Shown here piece after piece: positions 8,395 through 16,532 of a stretch of 64,000 nt of DNA. The notes below the pieces were generated by a model. It worked only from the letters and a program-made list of their open reading frames with translations, was not told the DNA's origin and ran no database searches. Position numbers and translations under genes: made by a program. Within the stretch, counting starts at the first letter, position 1. Every line of letters starts with the position of its first letter. This DNA is from an uncultured Lachnospiraceae bacterium. GTDB lineage: Bacteria > Bacillota > Clostridia > Lachnospirales > Lachnospiraceae. Where the stretch lies: NCBI GenBank assembly GCA_910577735.1, contig CAJTOO010000012.1, positions 1 to 64,000 of the forward strand, in the 5' to 3' direction.

Positions 8395-8925
8395 TCAGAA
8401 AAGATCCATTAATGCCTCCAAATATAATTCCCTGTCCCATCGCCTGACAATGTCAAATTTCTCAAACTCTCCTTTTCCCCCTGACTCCCGATAACCAGAA
8501 TAGCCGGCACGGATGGCCTGTGCAAAAATATCCAGACAAGTCCCCTCCAAATATCCGAAGTCTCCGCAACAAACATTCTCAAATTGTTCCCTCATAAATT
8601 CCAGGAGCTCATCATCCGTAATCTCGTCTTCCATTTCATTTTTATACTGATAAAAAATTTCCTGCAGGCGGGCTAAACTATCACAATAATTATCCTGGTT
8701 AACGTAAGAAGAATCGCAAAACGTATAAATAATCTTTGGCATTATACTTTGTCCAAACTCCACTCTTCTCTCCGCCTTTAATACATTTGTCCTTTCCTGC
8801 GCCAAAAGCGCTGCATCCTCCTCCCTTAAAACGAGGCCGTATTTTTGTGTATAACAGTTCGTCTCAAGTACCTGCCTGGCCAATGTCTTCCTGTTCATCT
8901 CTTCCAGCCAGCTTTTCTGTTCCAT
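8395..8925 (-). CDS. DUF6323-family protein
   Basis: This encodes 176 residues from the ATG at 8925, seven bases after GGGAGGG; the alternative ATG at 8931 is too close to that site. The core reads YGLVLREEDAALLAQERTNVLKAERRVEFG, then IYTFCDSSYVNQDNY and LQEIFYQYKNE, which is the DUF6323 pattern. Two cysteines occur together in ENVCCGDFGYLEG. It is soluble, helical and of unknown function. The DUF6179 gene follows after 56 bases, so the pair is probably co-transcribed from the promoter at 8971-8999. Confidence 0.82.
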   Translation of the reverse strand: MEQKSWLEEMNRKTLARQVLETNCYTQKYGLVLREEDAALLAQERTNVLKAERRVEFGQSIMPKIIYTFCDSSYVNQDNYCDSLARLQEIFYQYKNEMEDEITDDELLEFMREQFENVCCGDFGYLEGTCLDIFAQAIRAGYSGYRESGGKGEFEKFDIVRRWDRELYLEALMDLF

Positions 8926-8970
8926 GCACATTCCCTCCCTTGTCGTATGCGTGTTAAAAGCAGCTTCCTA

Positions 8971-8999
8971 AGTATACGATGGGCTAAAATCCATTACAA
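8971..8999 (-). promoter_or_regulatory. Predicted promoter of the DUF6323-DUF6179 pair
   Basis: TTGTAA, a 17-base spacer and TATACT on the minus strand. Its -35 lies back to back with a plus-strand promoter at 9003-9031. Confidence 0.6.
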
Positions 9000-9002
9000 G
9001 TC

Positions 9003-9031
9003 TTGAGAAAACAGTCATTTTATGGTATAAT
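9003..9031 (+). promoter_or_regulatory. Near-consensus plus-strand promoter facing a terminator
   Basis: TTGAGA, a 17-base spacer and a perfect TATAAT. No plus-strand gene follows; the hairpin at 9040-9070 begins within about ten bases of the expected start site. Confidence 0.55.
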
Positions 9032-9039
9032 AGAATAGT

Positions 9040-9070
9040 AAAAGAGATGCCTGCCAGACATCTCTTTTTT
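9040..9070. terminator. Bidirectional terminator behind thrC
   Basis: AAAAGAGATG (9040-9049) and CATCTCTTTT (9059-9068) form a 10-pair stem with a 9-base loop. A/T tracts on both sides let it work on either strand; on the minus strand it would end thrC transcripts. Confidence 0.8.
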
Positions 9071-9142
9071 CGTTTCCTTTACTGTTTGCAATCTCTTATC
9101 TTCTTAAATCTTCTTCCCTCAGGTTTCTGATGTGCTTTCCCG

Positions 9143-10645
9143 CTATACAATATGGAGGAACTGCTTTACCACCGCTTTCATTTCCGTCTTGTCACACACG
9201 TTGTCATGGACAACCGGTGCAGTCCTGATTTCCTTTATCGCCCCTGGCACATCCACATTCCCAATTCTGGAAAGCTCATCCACCAGCTCAAAATCAGAAA
9301 GACTGTCATATTTCTGGTCGATGGCATTCATAACGCTTCTCGTAAACTTAAACGGACTTGCAGTGGACGCAATCACTGTCTTTGTCGTATCCCCTGAATC
9401 CGCCGCATACTTCTGATATACAGCGCTGGCAACCGCTGTGTGGGTATCTAACACATAGCCGGTATTCTCATACATCTGTCTGATTCTGTCTGCGGTTTCT
9501 TTCTCATCCGCATAGTTACCATAGAAATCCGTCAACTGCTCTCTCATTTCCTCTGTAATCTGATAGCTTCCATGCTTAGACAGCGCCTGCATCAGACTGA
9601 CGTTCTTCTGCGCATCACTGCCTGCAATGCGATATATCAGACGCTCTAAATTACTGGAAATCAGGATATCCATGGAAGGAGAACTGGTAAGTTTAAATTC
9701 GCGGTTCCTGTCATATTCTCCTGTCATAAAGAAATCATAAAGCACTTTATTTTCATTGGATGCACAGATTAACTTGTTAATCGGCACACCCATATTCTTA
9801 GCATAGAAAGCCGCCAGGATATTGCCGAAATTCCCTGTGGGAACTACCACATTGATTTTCTCTCCATCCTGAATCTTATCCTCCTTTAAAAGTTGTGCAT
9901 AAGCATAGACATAATAGACCACCTGCGGCACCAGACGGCCAATATTAATGGAATTGGCGGAGGAAAACTGCAGGCCCTGCTCTGCCATCTCTTCTGCCAG
10001 CTGTCTATCGTTAAAAAGCGTTTTTACACCGGTCTGCGCATCATCAAAATTCCCATGAATCCCCACCACAAAGGTGTTATCACCCTTCTGGGTCACCATC
10101 TGTTTCTCCTGAATGGGACTCACCCCATTTTTAGGATAGAAAACAATGATTTTCGTGCCCTCGACTCCCGCAAAGCCAGCCAAAGCAGCCTTACCCGTAT
10201 CTCCGGAAGTGGCTGTGAGGATAACAATCTCATTCTCCACATGATTCTTCCTCGCAGAAGTAATCATCAGATGCGGCAGGATGGAAAGCGCCATATCCTT
10301 AAAAGCGATGGTCGCTCCGTGGAAAAGCTCCAGATAATATGTACCCTCCGCTTCCACAAGCGGCGCGATCACTTCCGTATCAAACTTGGAATCATACGCG
10401 CGCGCGATACACCCCTTAAGCTCTTCCTCCGTAAAATCCGTTAAAAACAGCCTCATGACCTCATAAGCCGTATCCTGATAGTCTTTATCCGCAAACTCTC
10501 TCATGGAACAGGGCAGTGTCGGGATATGATCCGGCACAAACAGCCCCCCATCCTCCGACAGTCCCTTTAAAATTGCCTGGGATGCTGTGACCTTCTTCCC
10601 GCTGTCCCTTGTACTGCTGTATAATACTTCCATTCCTTTGACCAT
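9143..10645 (-). CDS. thrC: Threonine synthase
   Basis: This 500-residue PLP enzyme converts O-phosphohomoserine to threonine and phosphate. The PLP lysine lies in FHGATIAFKDMALS near residue 115; other conserved parts are the N-terminal EVLYSSTRD, LTATSGDTGKAAL and VPTGNFGNILA. The length fits the larger, yeast/E. coli-like class of threonine synthases. A second in-frame ATG four codons in is an alternative start. No hom or thrB gene is adjacent. It has its own promoter at 10690-10718 and terminator at 9040-9070. Confidence 0.96.
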   Translation of the reverse strand: MVKGMEVLYSSTRDSGKKVTASQAILKGLSEDGGLFVPDHIPTLPCSMREFADKDYQDTAYEVMRLFLTDFTEEELKGCIARAYDSKFDTEVIAPLVEAEGTYYLELFHGATIAFKDMALSILPHLMITSARKNHVENEIVILTATSGDTGKAALAGFAGVEGTKIIVFYPKNGVSPIQEKQMVTQKGDNTFVVGIHGNFDDAQTGVKTLFNDRQLAEEMAEQGLQFSSANSINIGRLVPQVVYYVYAYAQLLKEDKIQDGEKINVVVPTGNFGNILAAFYAKNMGVPINKLICASNENKVLYDFFMTGEYDRNREFKLTSSPSMDILISSNLERLIYRIAGSDAQKNVSLMQALSKHGSYQITEEMREQLTDFYGNYADEKETADRIRQMYENTGYVLDTHTAVASAVYQKYAADSGDTTKTVIASTASPFKFTRSVMNAIDQKYDSLSDFELVDELSRIGNVDVPGAIKEIRTAPVVHDNVCDKTEMKAVVKQFLHIV

Positions 10646-10689
10646 GCCTTTCCTGTGCTTTTGTATTTCCTCAAATAAACCTGCCCATG

Positions 10690-10718
10690 ATTATAACATA
10701 TATTTTCCCCTTGTACAA
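10690..10718 (-). promoter_or_regulatory. Predicted sigma-A promoter of thrC
   Basis: TTGTAC, 17 bases, TATAAT on the minus strand, 45 bases before the ATG. No long leader is present, so no T-box or attenuator fits here. Confidence 0.7.
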
Positions 10719-10724
10719 CAAGCC

Positions 10725-11345
10725 TTACGAAAAGAACTCATGATGCCCATAGGCAAACAGTTTCGTCAGTTTTCTGTCAAACCATTTCAACTTGTCGGAA
10801 TCTGCCTTTTCACGGGCACAGAAATACAGCGCCCCCTGAGAAATATCTTCTCCATATAAAGCTCTCTTCACAGCTGCCCTCGTATCCTCACTGACGCTGA
10901 CATTCTGAAACCGTCCGTCCACTGTCGGAGAGAACTGAGCAATCCCCTGCTCTCTTTGCATGACCACATCCCACACGGTATCCGGAAACACATCACTGTT
11001 GACTCTGTTAAGGACCACATTGGCAACCAAAAGCTTTCCGTTTTGATCTTCACCGCCTGCCTCCGCCTCTACGATGCGAAGGAGCGCATCATAATCCTTG
11101 TCCGACATCTGATACTGCATGGTCTGCTCCAACACCTCATAGTCAACGACCCTCTGGCCTGAAGACACGCTGGCAATGGTCTCCACATAACTGTGACTGT
11201 CCTCCGCCATCGACTCATCCAGATATTCCATGCGGAAAGCAGGCTTGGCCGATATCCGATCAATCTTAAGTTCTCTGGCGCAGATACCTGACGCCACAAG
11301 CGTGGCACCTGCCAGCAGGAGACCTGTTATATATTTCCTGTACAT
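10725..11345 (-). CDS. SleB-like cell wall hydrolase, secreted
   Basis: This encodes 206 residues. A hydrophobic N-terminal segment (about residues 5-22) acts as signal peptide or anchor. The C-terminal 120 residues match the SleB/Hydrolase_2 domain: LRIVEAEAGGED with the probable catalytic glutamate, then GKLLVANVVLNRV, FPDTVWDVV and AQFSPTVDGR. Relatives open the peptidoglycan of spores or vegetative walls. Whether this one serves germination is not shown by the sequence, as no spore genes adjoin it. A promoter candidate lies at 11372-11399. Confidence 0.85.
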   Translation of the reverse strand: MYRKYITGLLLAGATLVASGICARELKIDRISAKPAFRMEYLDESMAEDSHSYVETIASVSSGQRVVDYEVLEQTMQYQMSDKDYDALLRIVEAEAGGEDQNGKLLVANVVLNRVNSDVFPDTVWDVVMQREQGIAQFSPTVDGRFQNVSVSEDTRAAVKRALYGEDISQGALYFCAREKADSDKLKWFDRKLTKLFAYGHHEFFS

Positions 11346-11371
11346 CTTTCCTCCATTCCAAGATACAAATC

Positions 11372-11399
11372 AATATACAAATACTTCTTGTCTTACCAA
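11372..11399 (-). promoter_or_regulatory. Predicted promoter of the SleB-like gene
   Basis: TTGGTA, 16 bases, TATATT on the minus strand. Confidence 0.45.
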
Positions 11400-11438
11400 T
11401 ATTAGTTTATACAGGAAAAAGGAAAAATATTTCTTAAT

Positions 11439-11466
11439 TTGTTTTTTTTCTCAAAAATGGTACAAT
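11439..11466 (+). promoter_or_regulatory. Predicted promoter of the AP2-domain gene
   Basis: TTGTTT, 16 bases, TACAAT on the plus strand, 22 bases before the start ATG; AAAGGAGG lies between. Confidence 0.5.
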
Positions 11467-11488
11467 CATAGAAAAGGAGGAACGCGTC

Positions 11489-12286
11489 ATGAAACAGCAG
11501 TTAACCGGCGTATATACGGCAAAACGCAAAGATGGATCCACCTATTTTCGCGCTTCATTAACTTATCGCAATAAGCATATCAGTCTGGGCAGTTATGACC
11601 ATGAAAAAAAAGCGCATGAGACATATCTTTGCGCTTTTCAACTGTTAAAAGACTCTTCCCGCCATCTGGATGACTACGAAGCTGCCTCACCGCTTCCCTT
11701 CAACAAATGGGTCAGCCTGATCAATTTTCGGGATAATGGCATTTACTTTAATACCCCCATCTATATAAGGCCCCGGTTCTTCTACTATTATTTCTCTCCC
11801 TCTGACTTCTTTATCTTTGATATGGATGATCTGTTTTACTATTCCTCCCGGAAGATTTCCCGCCGGGGCGGACACTATTTCGTGGCGGATTACGGGATGC
11901 AGGTCAATATCATGAGCCGTTACGGTATCAAAAACTACGCCGTGGAAAACCGGGATTACCGCTTTATCAACGGCAACCATAATGACCTCCGCTATGAGAA
12001 CATAGAAATCATTAACCGTTACAACGGTGTCTTTGCCATGCAGCAAAAGAATAAAACCATCTACCAGGTCAAAATCCATGTGAAAGGCAATGTGACAGTA
12101 GGCACTTATGCCACAGAAACAGAAGCCGCCATCGCCTATAACAAAGCCATCGACCTGTTAAAAGAAGCCGGCATAAACAAGGCCTACACTCCCAACTACA
12201 TGGAAGGAATGCCGCCTGCCGTCTATGCCGACTTATACGCATCCATTAAAGTTTCTTCCCGCCTGTACCACTATCGCTCCGAATAG
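11489..12286 (+). CDS. AP2-like DNA-binding protein with degenerate HNH-like core
   Basis: This encodes 265 residues after a strong AAAGGAGG site. Two AP2/ERF-like modules are visible: one at the N-terminus (about 5-52, TGVYTAKRKDGSTYFRASL then ISLGSYDHEKKAHETY) and one near the C-terminus (about 190-235, NGVFAMQQKNKTIYQVKIHV then VGTYATETEAAIAYNKAI). Between them the segment DYRFINGNHNDLRYENIEIIN resembles the HNH fold of HNH-AP2 homing endonucleases, but the leading histidine of the 'DH-NGn--DnR--NL' pattern is replaced by YRF. It is therefore probably a DNA-binding protein without nuclease activity. The gene stands on its own promoter in a host intergenic position, not inside an intron. 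Its stop overlaps the convergent GH25 gene by 16 bases. Confidence 0.7.
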   Translation: MKQQLTGVYTAKRKDGSTYFRASLTYRNKHISLGSYDHEKKAHETYLCAFQLLKDSSRHLDDYEAASPLPFNKWVSLINFRDNGIYFNTPIYIRPRFFYYYFSPSDFFIFDMDDLFYYSSRKISRRGGHYFVADYGMQVNIMSRYGIKNYAVENRDYRFINGNHNDLRYENIEIINRYNGVFAMQQKNKTIYQVKIHVKGNVTVGTYATETEAAIAYNKAIDLLKEAGINKAYTPNYMEGMPPAVYADLYASIKVSSRLYHYRSE

Positions 12287-13488
12287 TTGACAAAACAGAT
12301 ATTGAGGTCTGCACCCCCATCGATTCCATTCACTATACTGTTCGTATCATACTGCCACATAGTATACCGATATGGATAATCCGGGATATCTTCCTCCTGG
12401 GAAAGCCATACATCATAATCCTGAAGCTTCGTCAGATCCACTTCCTTGAGCAGCCACTCTTTATCCCCATAAATCATGGGCACATAACCTGCCGCCTTCA
12501 TCCCCTCTGCAAACGTGGCTGTCACAGTTGTCTTTTCTTCACGGCTTAATCCCTCTATCCTGGATTTATCATTAGACACAAACTCCATGTCAAATGCAAC
12601 CGGATACTTCACATGCGCCCTGTAGGGTTCCAGTGTCTGCATCACAAAATTGGCTTCCTGGATGGCCTCCTCTGGCGAAACCGCCTGAGAATAAAAATAA
12701 ACCCCGATATCCAATTCCGCCTCAATGGCCCCTTCTATATTTTCCTTGAAATTTTCATCCAGGGAAATCTGCCCCGTACTGTAACCCCGGCTGCCCAGAC
12801 GAATCATGACATAATCCACCCCGGCTGCCCTGAGGCCGGTAAAATTAACCTTGCCGGTATGTTTGGAGATATCTACTCCCACATAAGAAGTTTCTCTGCC
12901 ATTCTCCATATAGCGTTTCAGACCGGCCTTATCTTCTATCTTGGTAAAATCAATGGTACTCTTAGTCAGATAGGGACTGATCAGCACCCACTCATCCTCC
13001 CCGTTACGATTCGTAACCAGGGTATGCTTTCCATCTGTGGACGGATCATTTCTGGTCTCTTCTTCCTTCTGACGCTGTTCTTCCCGTTCCTGCTCTGCCT
13101 TCTCAGCGTAGGAGGACTTCCCGTCTGTCTTCCCAACAGAGGATGGCTTCTCATCTGTCTTGTCAGGGAAACTGTTATCTGCGGCTTCCGGCGCGTCGGC
13201 CTCTTCCCCATCCACTGGATACATATCCCAGAAATCCAGATCTTCTGCCCGCAATTTGGGGGCTTCTTCCTCCTGCAGTTGTTCCTCCACAACTTCTAAT
13301 GCCGCCTCTTCCTCTTTTTGCTTCTGCACTTCCTTTAAATACTCACTGCCGCCTTTCTTATGTTGATTGCCCTGAAATACCGCAAAGACCGTAATCAGGA
13401 CGAAGGCTGTCACGCCGAATACCATATAAATGACAGAGGGCCCCATGCCCCCGGACTCTTCTTCTCCTGGTAATTTCATAACGATCAC
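12271..13488 (-). CDS. Membrane-anchored GH25 lysozyme-like protein
   Basis: This encodes 405 residues. One membrane helix (about 17-39) is followed by a charged, Glu/Lys-rich linker of roughly 130 residues that probably spans the wall. The C-terminal 200 residues form a GH25 muramidase domain: YVGVDISKHTGKVNF, YVMIRLGSRGY, then the acidic pair in PVAFDMEF and the closing YTMWQYDT. The enzyme should cut the glycan strand of peptidoglycan outside the cell. The upstream AGGAGTGATC site supports the start. It ends convergently against the AP2-domain gene. Confidence 0.88.
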   Translation of the reverse strand: MIVMKLPGEEESGGMGPSVIYMVFGVTAFVLITVFAVFQGNQHKKGGSEYLKEVQKQKEEEAALEVVEEQLQEEEAPKLRAEDLDFWDMYPVDGEEADAPEAADNSFPDKTDEKPSSVGKTDGKSSYAEKAEQEREEQRQKEEETRNDPSTDGKHTLVTNRNGEDEWVLISPYLTKSTIDFTKIEDKAGLKRYMENGRETSYVGVDISKHTGKVNFTGLRAAGVDYVMIRLGSRGYSTGQISLDENFKENIEGAIEAELDIGVYFYSQAVSPEEAIQEANFVMQTLEPYRAHVKYPVAFDMEFVSNDKSRIEGLSREEKTTVTATFAEGMKAAGYVPMIYGDKEWLLKEVDLTKLQDYDVWLSQEEDIPDYPYRYTMWQYDTNSIVNGIDGGADLNICFVNYSER

Positions 13489-13515
13489 TCCTCATTTCTT
13501 TTCCTTAAAACATAT

Positions 13516-13544
13516 TTGCCATCTGACTGACCCAATGGTATATT
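13516..13544 (+). promoter_or_regulatory. Predicted promoter of apbE
   Basis: TTGCCA, 17 bases, TATATT on the plus strand, about 50 bases before the ATG. Confidence 0.45.
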
Positions 13545-13596
13545 TATGGTATCATGTAATGGAGAAATTGGCAACTTGGCATAGATTGGAAAGAAG

Positions 13597-14658
13597 ATGA
13601 AAATGACATCCCCAAAAAGAACCTTCAAAAAACAGCATCTAACGGCAGGCCGGGCTGTTCTTTTTATATTTCTTGCTGCAGCGCTCCTGTCACTTACCGG
13701 CTGTAAGAGAAACACAGACCCCATCTCCCGGACCGGCTTTTATTTCGACACCGTCATCCAGATTATCCTCTACGACACAGAAGATACCGCTGTACTGGAT
13801 GGCTGTTTTGCACTGGCAGAAACATACGAACAGCTTTTCAGCGCTACCGTGGAAGGTTCTGATATATGGAATATCAACCATGGCGCCGGCAAAGAAGTTC
13901 CTGTCTCCAAAGAAACCATATCTGTTCTGGAAACAGCCATAGAATACGCCGCTATGACAGGGGGCGCTGTGGATCCCACAATCCGTCCTGTGAGTGCACT
14001 ATGGCATTTTGGTTCCGAAGAAGAACCCTGTGTCCCAGACGAAGCGGATATCGCAGAAGCTCTCACCCATGTCTCCTACCAAAATATCCGGTTGATAAAC
14101 GACCACAACCCGGAAAGTGTTTCATCTGACTCATATATAGTCAGTCTGGAAGATTCCGCTGCTTCTATAGACCTGGGTTCCGTCGCCAAAGGATATATTG
14201 CAGATAAAATGAAAGAATACCTGCTCTCCCAAGGGGTTCACAGTGCCTGTATCAGCCTGGGCGGCAACGTGCTGGCCATCGGTGCAAAGCCGGACGGCAG
14301 CCCGTTTTGTATTGGCATCCAGGAGCCATTCGCTCCAGGCGGGACATCTATGGGAACTGTAGATATCAGGGATACTTCCGTGGTCACCTCCGGCATTTAT
14401 GAACGCTGTTTCTACGAAAACGATGTGTTCTATCACCATATCCTCGATACCGCTACCGGATATCCAGTCAACAACGAACTGGCAGCTGTGACGATCATCT
14501 GCCCCTCCTCCACCAAAGCCGACATCCTCTCCACCGCCTGCATGTGCCTGGGACTTTCGGAGGGACAACAGTTCCTTGACAGCTTCACAGATGTGGAATA
14601 TCTGCTGATCACAAAAGAGGGAACACAATACTGCTCTGATGGATTCTCTATGAAATGA
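13597..14658 (+). CDS. apbE: FAD:protein FMN transferase, lipoprotein
   Basis: This encodes 353 residues. A lipoprotein signal with lipobox LTGC places it on the outer face of the membrane. The ApbE signature is clear: FYFDTVIQIILYDT, GGAVDPTIRPVSALWHF, SIDLGSVAKGYIAD, then SLGGNVLAIG, DTSVVTSGIYERCF and the HHILDTATGYPVNN metal-site motif. The enzyme attaches FMN covalently to threonine in SGAT-type motifs. The natural clients in this window are RnfG and RnfD, 10 kb away, both of which carry such motifs. A second ATG two codons in is an equally possible start. The end overlaps the convergent P-loop gene by 11 bases. Confidence 0.93.
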   Translation: MKMTSPKRTFKKQHLTAGRAVLFIFLAAALLSLTGCKRNTDPISRTGFYFDTVIQIILYDTEDTAVLDGCFALAETYEQLFSATVEGSDIWNINHGAGKEVPVSKETISVLETAIEYAAMTGGAVDPTIRPVSALWHFGSEEEPCVPDEADIAEALTHVSYQNIRLINDHNPESVSSDSYIVSLEDSAASIDLGSVAKGYIADKMKEYLLSQGVHSACISLGGNVLAIGAKPDGSPFCIGIQEPFAPGGTSMGTVDIRDTSVVTSGIYERCFYENDVFYHHILDTATGYPVNNELAAVTIICPSSTKADILSTACMCLGLSEGQQFLDSFTDVEYLLITKEGTQYCSDGFSMK

Positions 14659-15439
14659 AAGACAACACCTCTTCCAGGTTCCACTTTTTAGCCGGCAGAA
14701 TCATTGCCCGTTCTCCAAACATCTCTTTTATAATGCGAAGTTCTAATCCCTGTCTGTGTCTTAAATGTGCTGCCAGATCGCTAAAATCCTTATAGTCATG
14801 ACGTCTGCCATAAGGAGACTGTATCAAAAAACCCATCATCAGAGAATACCACATTTCATTTCCCTGATCATCACATCTTTCTTTTCTTATGACATCAATC
14901 GTTTCTTCTACTTGATCGCTGTACAGATAGAGCATTAGGAAATTATCTTTTGCTATCCCGCCGTACAATTTCCGATAAAATGCCATAATCTGTTCATCAC
15001 TTCGTTCATGAAACAATATCATGTCTTCCATGATATTCTGGAAAAAAGAAGCCTCAAACAAATAACCGGTATCATGAAAATTCCAATATCTGCAACAAAT
15101 AATCTCTTCTAACTCCTTTATGGATTTTCTTCCATTATAAATCTCGTACTCTCCCAAGTACTTATGAAAACCCGGAATTTCTGTAAGGATTCTGGTATAA
15201 GTAACAATGTAATGACTTTCCTCTCTTACAGTATGCTTTATCACCTCTTCCCTGATTGGCCCATAGCGCTCCAGCATCTGCCTGTATTCTCCTTCCGTCA
15301 TCCAGGTACACCAGGCAAGCTCCACTGGTGAATAGTCTCCCTCCCGACAAACATGCAGAGCTGGGATCCGAGAGCTTATTCTTTCTAACAGTGTGGATTT
15401 TCCCATTCCCTGCAGACCTTCTATCCATATATTTTTCAT
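14648..15439 (-). CDS. P-loop NTPase/kinase-like protein, unknown substrate
   Basis: This encodes 263 residues. The N-terminus reads IWIEGLQGMGKSTLLERI, a Walker A motif in the position found in deoxynucleoside/thymidylate-type kinases. The remainder is helical, with segments such as SYIVTYTRIL and FEASFFQNIMEDM; the latter resembles the 'E-s-f-q-n' helix of small-molecule kinases. A basic 'GRRHDYKDFSD' stretch could be part of a lid. I cannot assign a substrate. There is no secretion signal. It overlaps the end of apbE on the other strand and is 57 bases from the next minus-strand gene upstream. Confidence 0.65.
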   Translation of the reverse strand: MKNIWIEGLQGMGKSTLLERISSRIPALHVCREGDYSPVELAWCTWMTEGEYRQMLERYGPIREEVIKHTVREESHYIVTYTRILTEIPGFHKYLGEYEIYNGRKSIKELEEIICCRYWNFHDTGYLFEASFFQNIMEDMILFHERSDEQIMAFYRKLYGGIAKDNFLMLYLYSDQVEETIDVIRKERCDDQGNEMWYSLMMGFLIQSPYGRRHDYKDFSDLAAHLRHRQGLELRIIKEMFGERAMILPAKKWNLEEVLSFIS

Positions 15440-15496
15440 ATAATTTCTCCACTCCTGTATAATTGCCAGATTCTCTTATTATAACTTCGTCCGGCA

Positions 15497-15823
15497 CTAA
15501 TGCAACACCAGCAGATCAGAACGGATATAACATTCCTCAGCTTCTATATCCATGTCTGCCGGCAGAGAATCTTTATCAAGTCTATACCAAGTCTTTCCGT
15601 TTTCTCCCTCAACCAAATCCAATACTGTAACCATATCCGCTTTCGCCAGCAGCCCTACCGCATCAAAGGATTCCCCTGCACCGGCCCTGACCTTGCATAC
15701 ATTCTGACATACATACATAGTCTGTGGGAACTCCTCAATGTCCTGTCCATTGACAGCCCAGAATATGCCAATTATCGCCACAAAAATGATTGCACCTGCA
15801 AAATAACCGATTTTTTTGTTCAT
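15497..15823 (-). CDS. Membrane-anchored SH3-like (SH3b) protein
   Basis: This encodes 108 residues. One N-terminal membrane helix (about 5-24) is followed by an extracytoplasmic domain. The segment CKVRAGAGESFDAVGLLAKADMVTVLDL...TWYRL has the 'vRsgpstsy-vig-l-kGd-v-v' pattern of bacterial SH3 domains, which often bind peptidoglycan. No catalytic module is attached. Two cysteines (CQNVC) precede the domain. Function beyond wall contact is unknown. Confidence 0.65.
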   Translation of the reverse strand: MNKKIGYFAGAIIFVAIIGIFWAVNGQDIEEFPQTMYVCQNVCKVRAGAGESFDAVGLLAKADMVTVLDLVEGENGKTWYRLDKDSLPADMDIEAEECYIRSDLLVLH

Positions 15824-15882
15824 ACCTTTCCCCCTTTTCCATGTTCATTTAATACATGACCAGATCCCCTAACTCCTGTTTC

Positions 15883-16506
15883 CTACTCCCAATATACCTT
15901 AAACCACTCCCGATAACCTCCATAAACCTTATACTGTGCCCCGTCTCCAATATCTATGGCCCGATAACTGCAGTATTCCTCATCTGTCGAATAACCGCCA
16001 TTTACGCCGTATTCGATCTCACAAAACAGAATATACTTTCCATCCGGTGAAAACACAATCTGTTCCACCATATCCTGTGTCTCATAAGCCTGAAGAATCT
16101 CTCCCCCTAAGTCCCCTAAGAAAATCTTCTCCTCCTGCCAGTCATACCAGACAATATGCTCTCTCGACTCTGAAACATCATACACGTCCGTATCCAGCCA
16201 GCTGACTATTGCTTCCTCATCTTCCGCTTTTTCAACATCCTGCATGTCATATATATCACGCTCTTCTTTGCCCACAGAACGCAGGCCCCAAAAGGATCTT
16301 CTATAAATTTTATGCTGCCAATTCTCGCGAAAGGTAATCTGTTCTGCGCCGTCCACCTGACGGTACTCCTGGGAAAAATCCAGATGCAAAGCCCCCTGTA
16401 ACAAAGAAAAGGACAGGCTGCCCACAATGACTGTAAACGGCATCGCAGGCAGTACTATCCCTACTATTTTTATAATATGGTGTCTTCTATGTTTTACAGA
16501 ACTCAT
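15883..16506 (-). CDS. Membrane-anchored protein with beta-propeller-like C-terminus, unknown function
   Basis: This encodes 207 residues. A basic N-terminus (KHRRHH) and one hydrophobic segment (about 12-36) indicate an N-in, C-out membrane anchor. The C-terminal half contains strands such as EHIVWYDWQEEKIFLGDL and QIVFSPDGKYILFCE, which resemble TolB/WD40-type blades. Only one or two blades are visible, too few for a full propeller. I cannot assign a role. Confidence 0.55.
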   Translation of the reverse strand: MSSVKHRRHHIIKIVGIVLPAMPFTVIVGSLSFSLLQGALHLDFSQEYRQVDGAEQITFRENWQHKIYRRSFWGLRSVGKEERDIYDMQDVEKAEDEEAIVSWLDTDVYDVSESREHIVWYDWQEEKIFLGDLGGEILQAYETQDMVEQIVFSPDGKYILFCEIEYGVNGGYSTDEEYCSYRAIDIGDGAQYKVYGGYREWFKVYWE

Positions 16507-16532
16507 ATTCCTCTCATTTCCGTTCCATAACT

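Noticed and set aside
9893..10444. A 183-codon plus-strand open frame opposite thrC
   Set aside because: Antisense to a strongly supported enzyme gene; no recognisable domain.
11489..12286. Homing endonuclease inside an intron or intein
   Set aside because: The gene is free-standing between host genes with its own promoter, and the HNH-like centre lacks the catalytic histidine.
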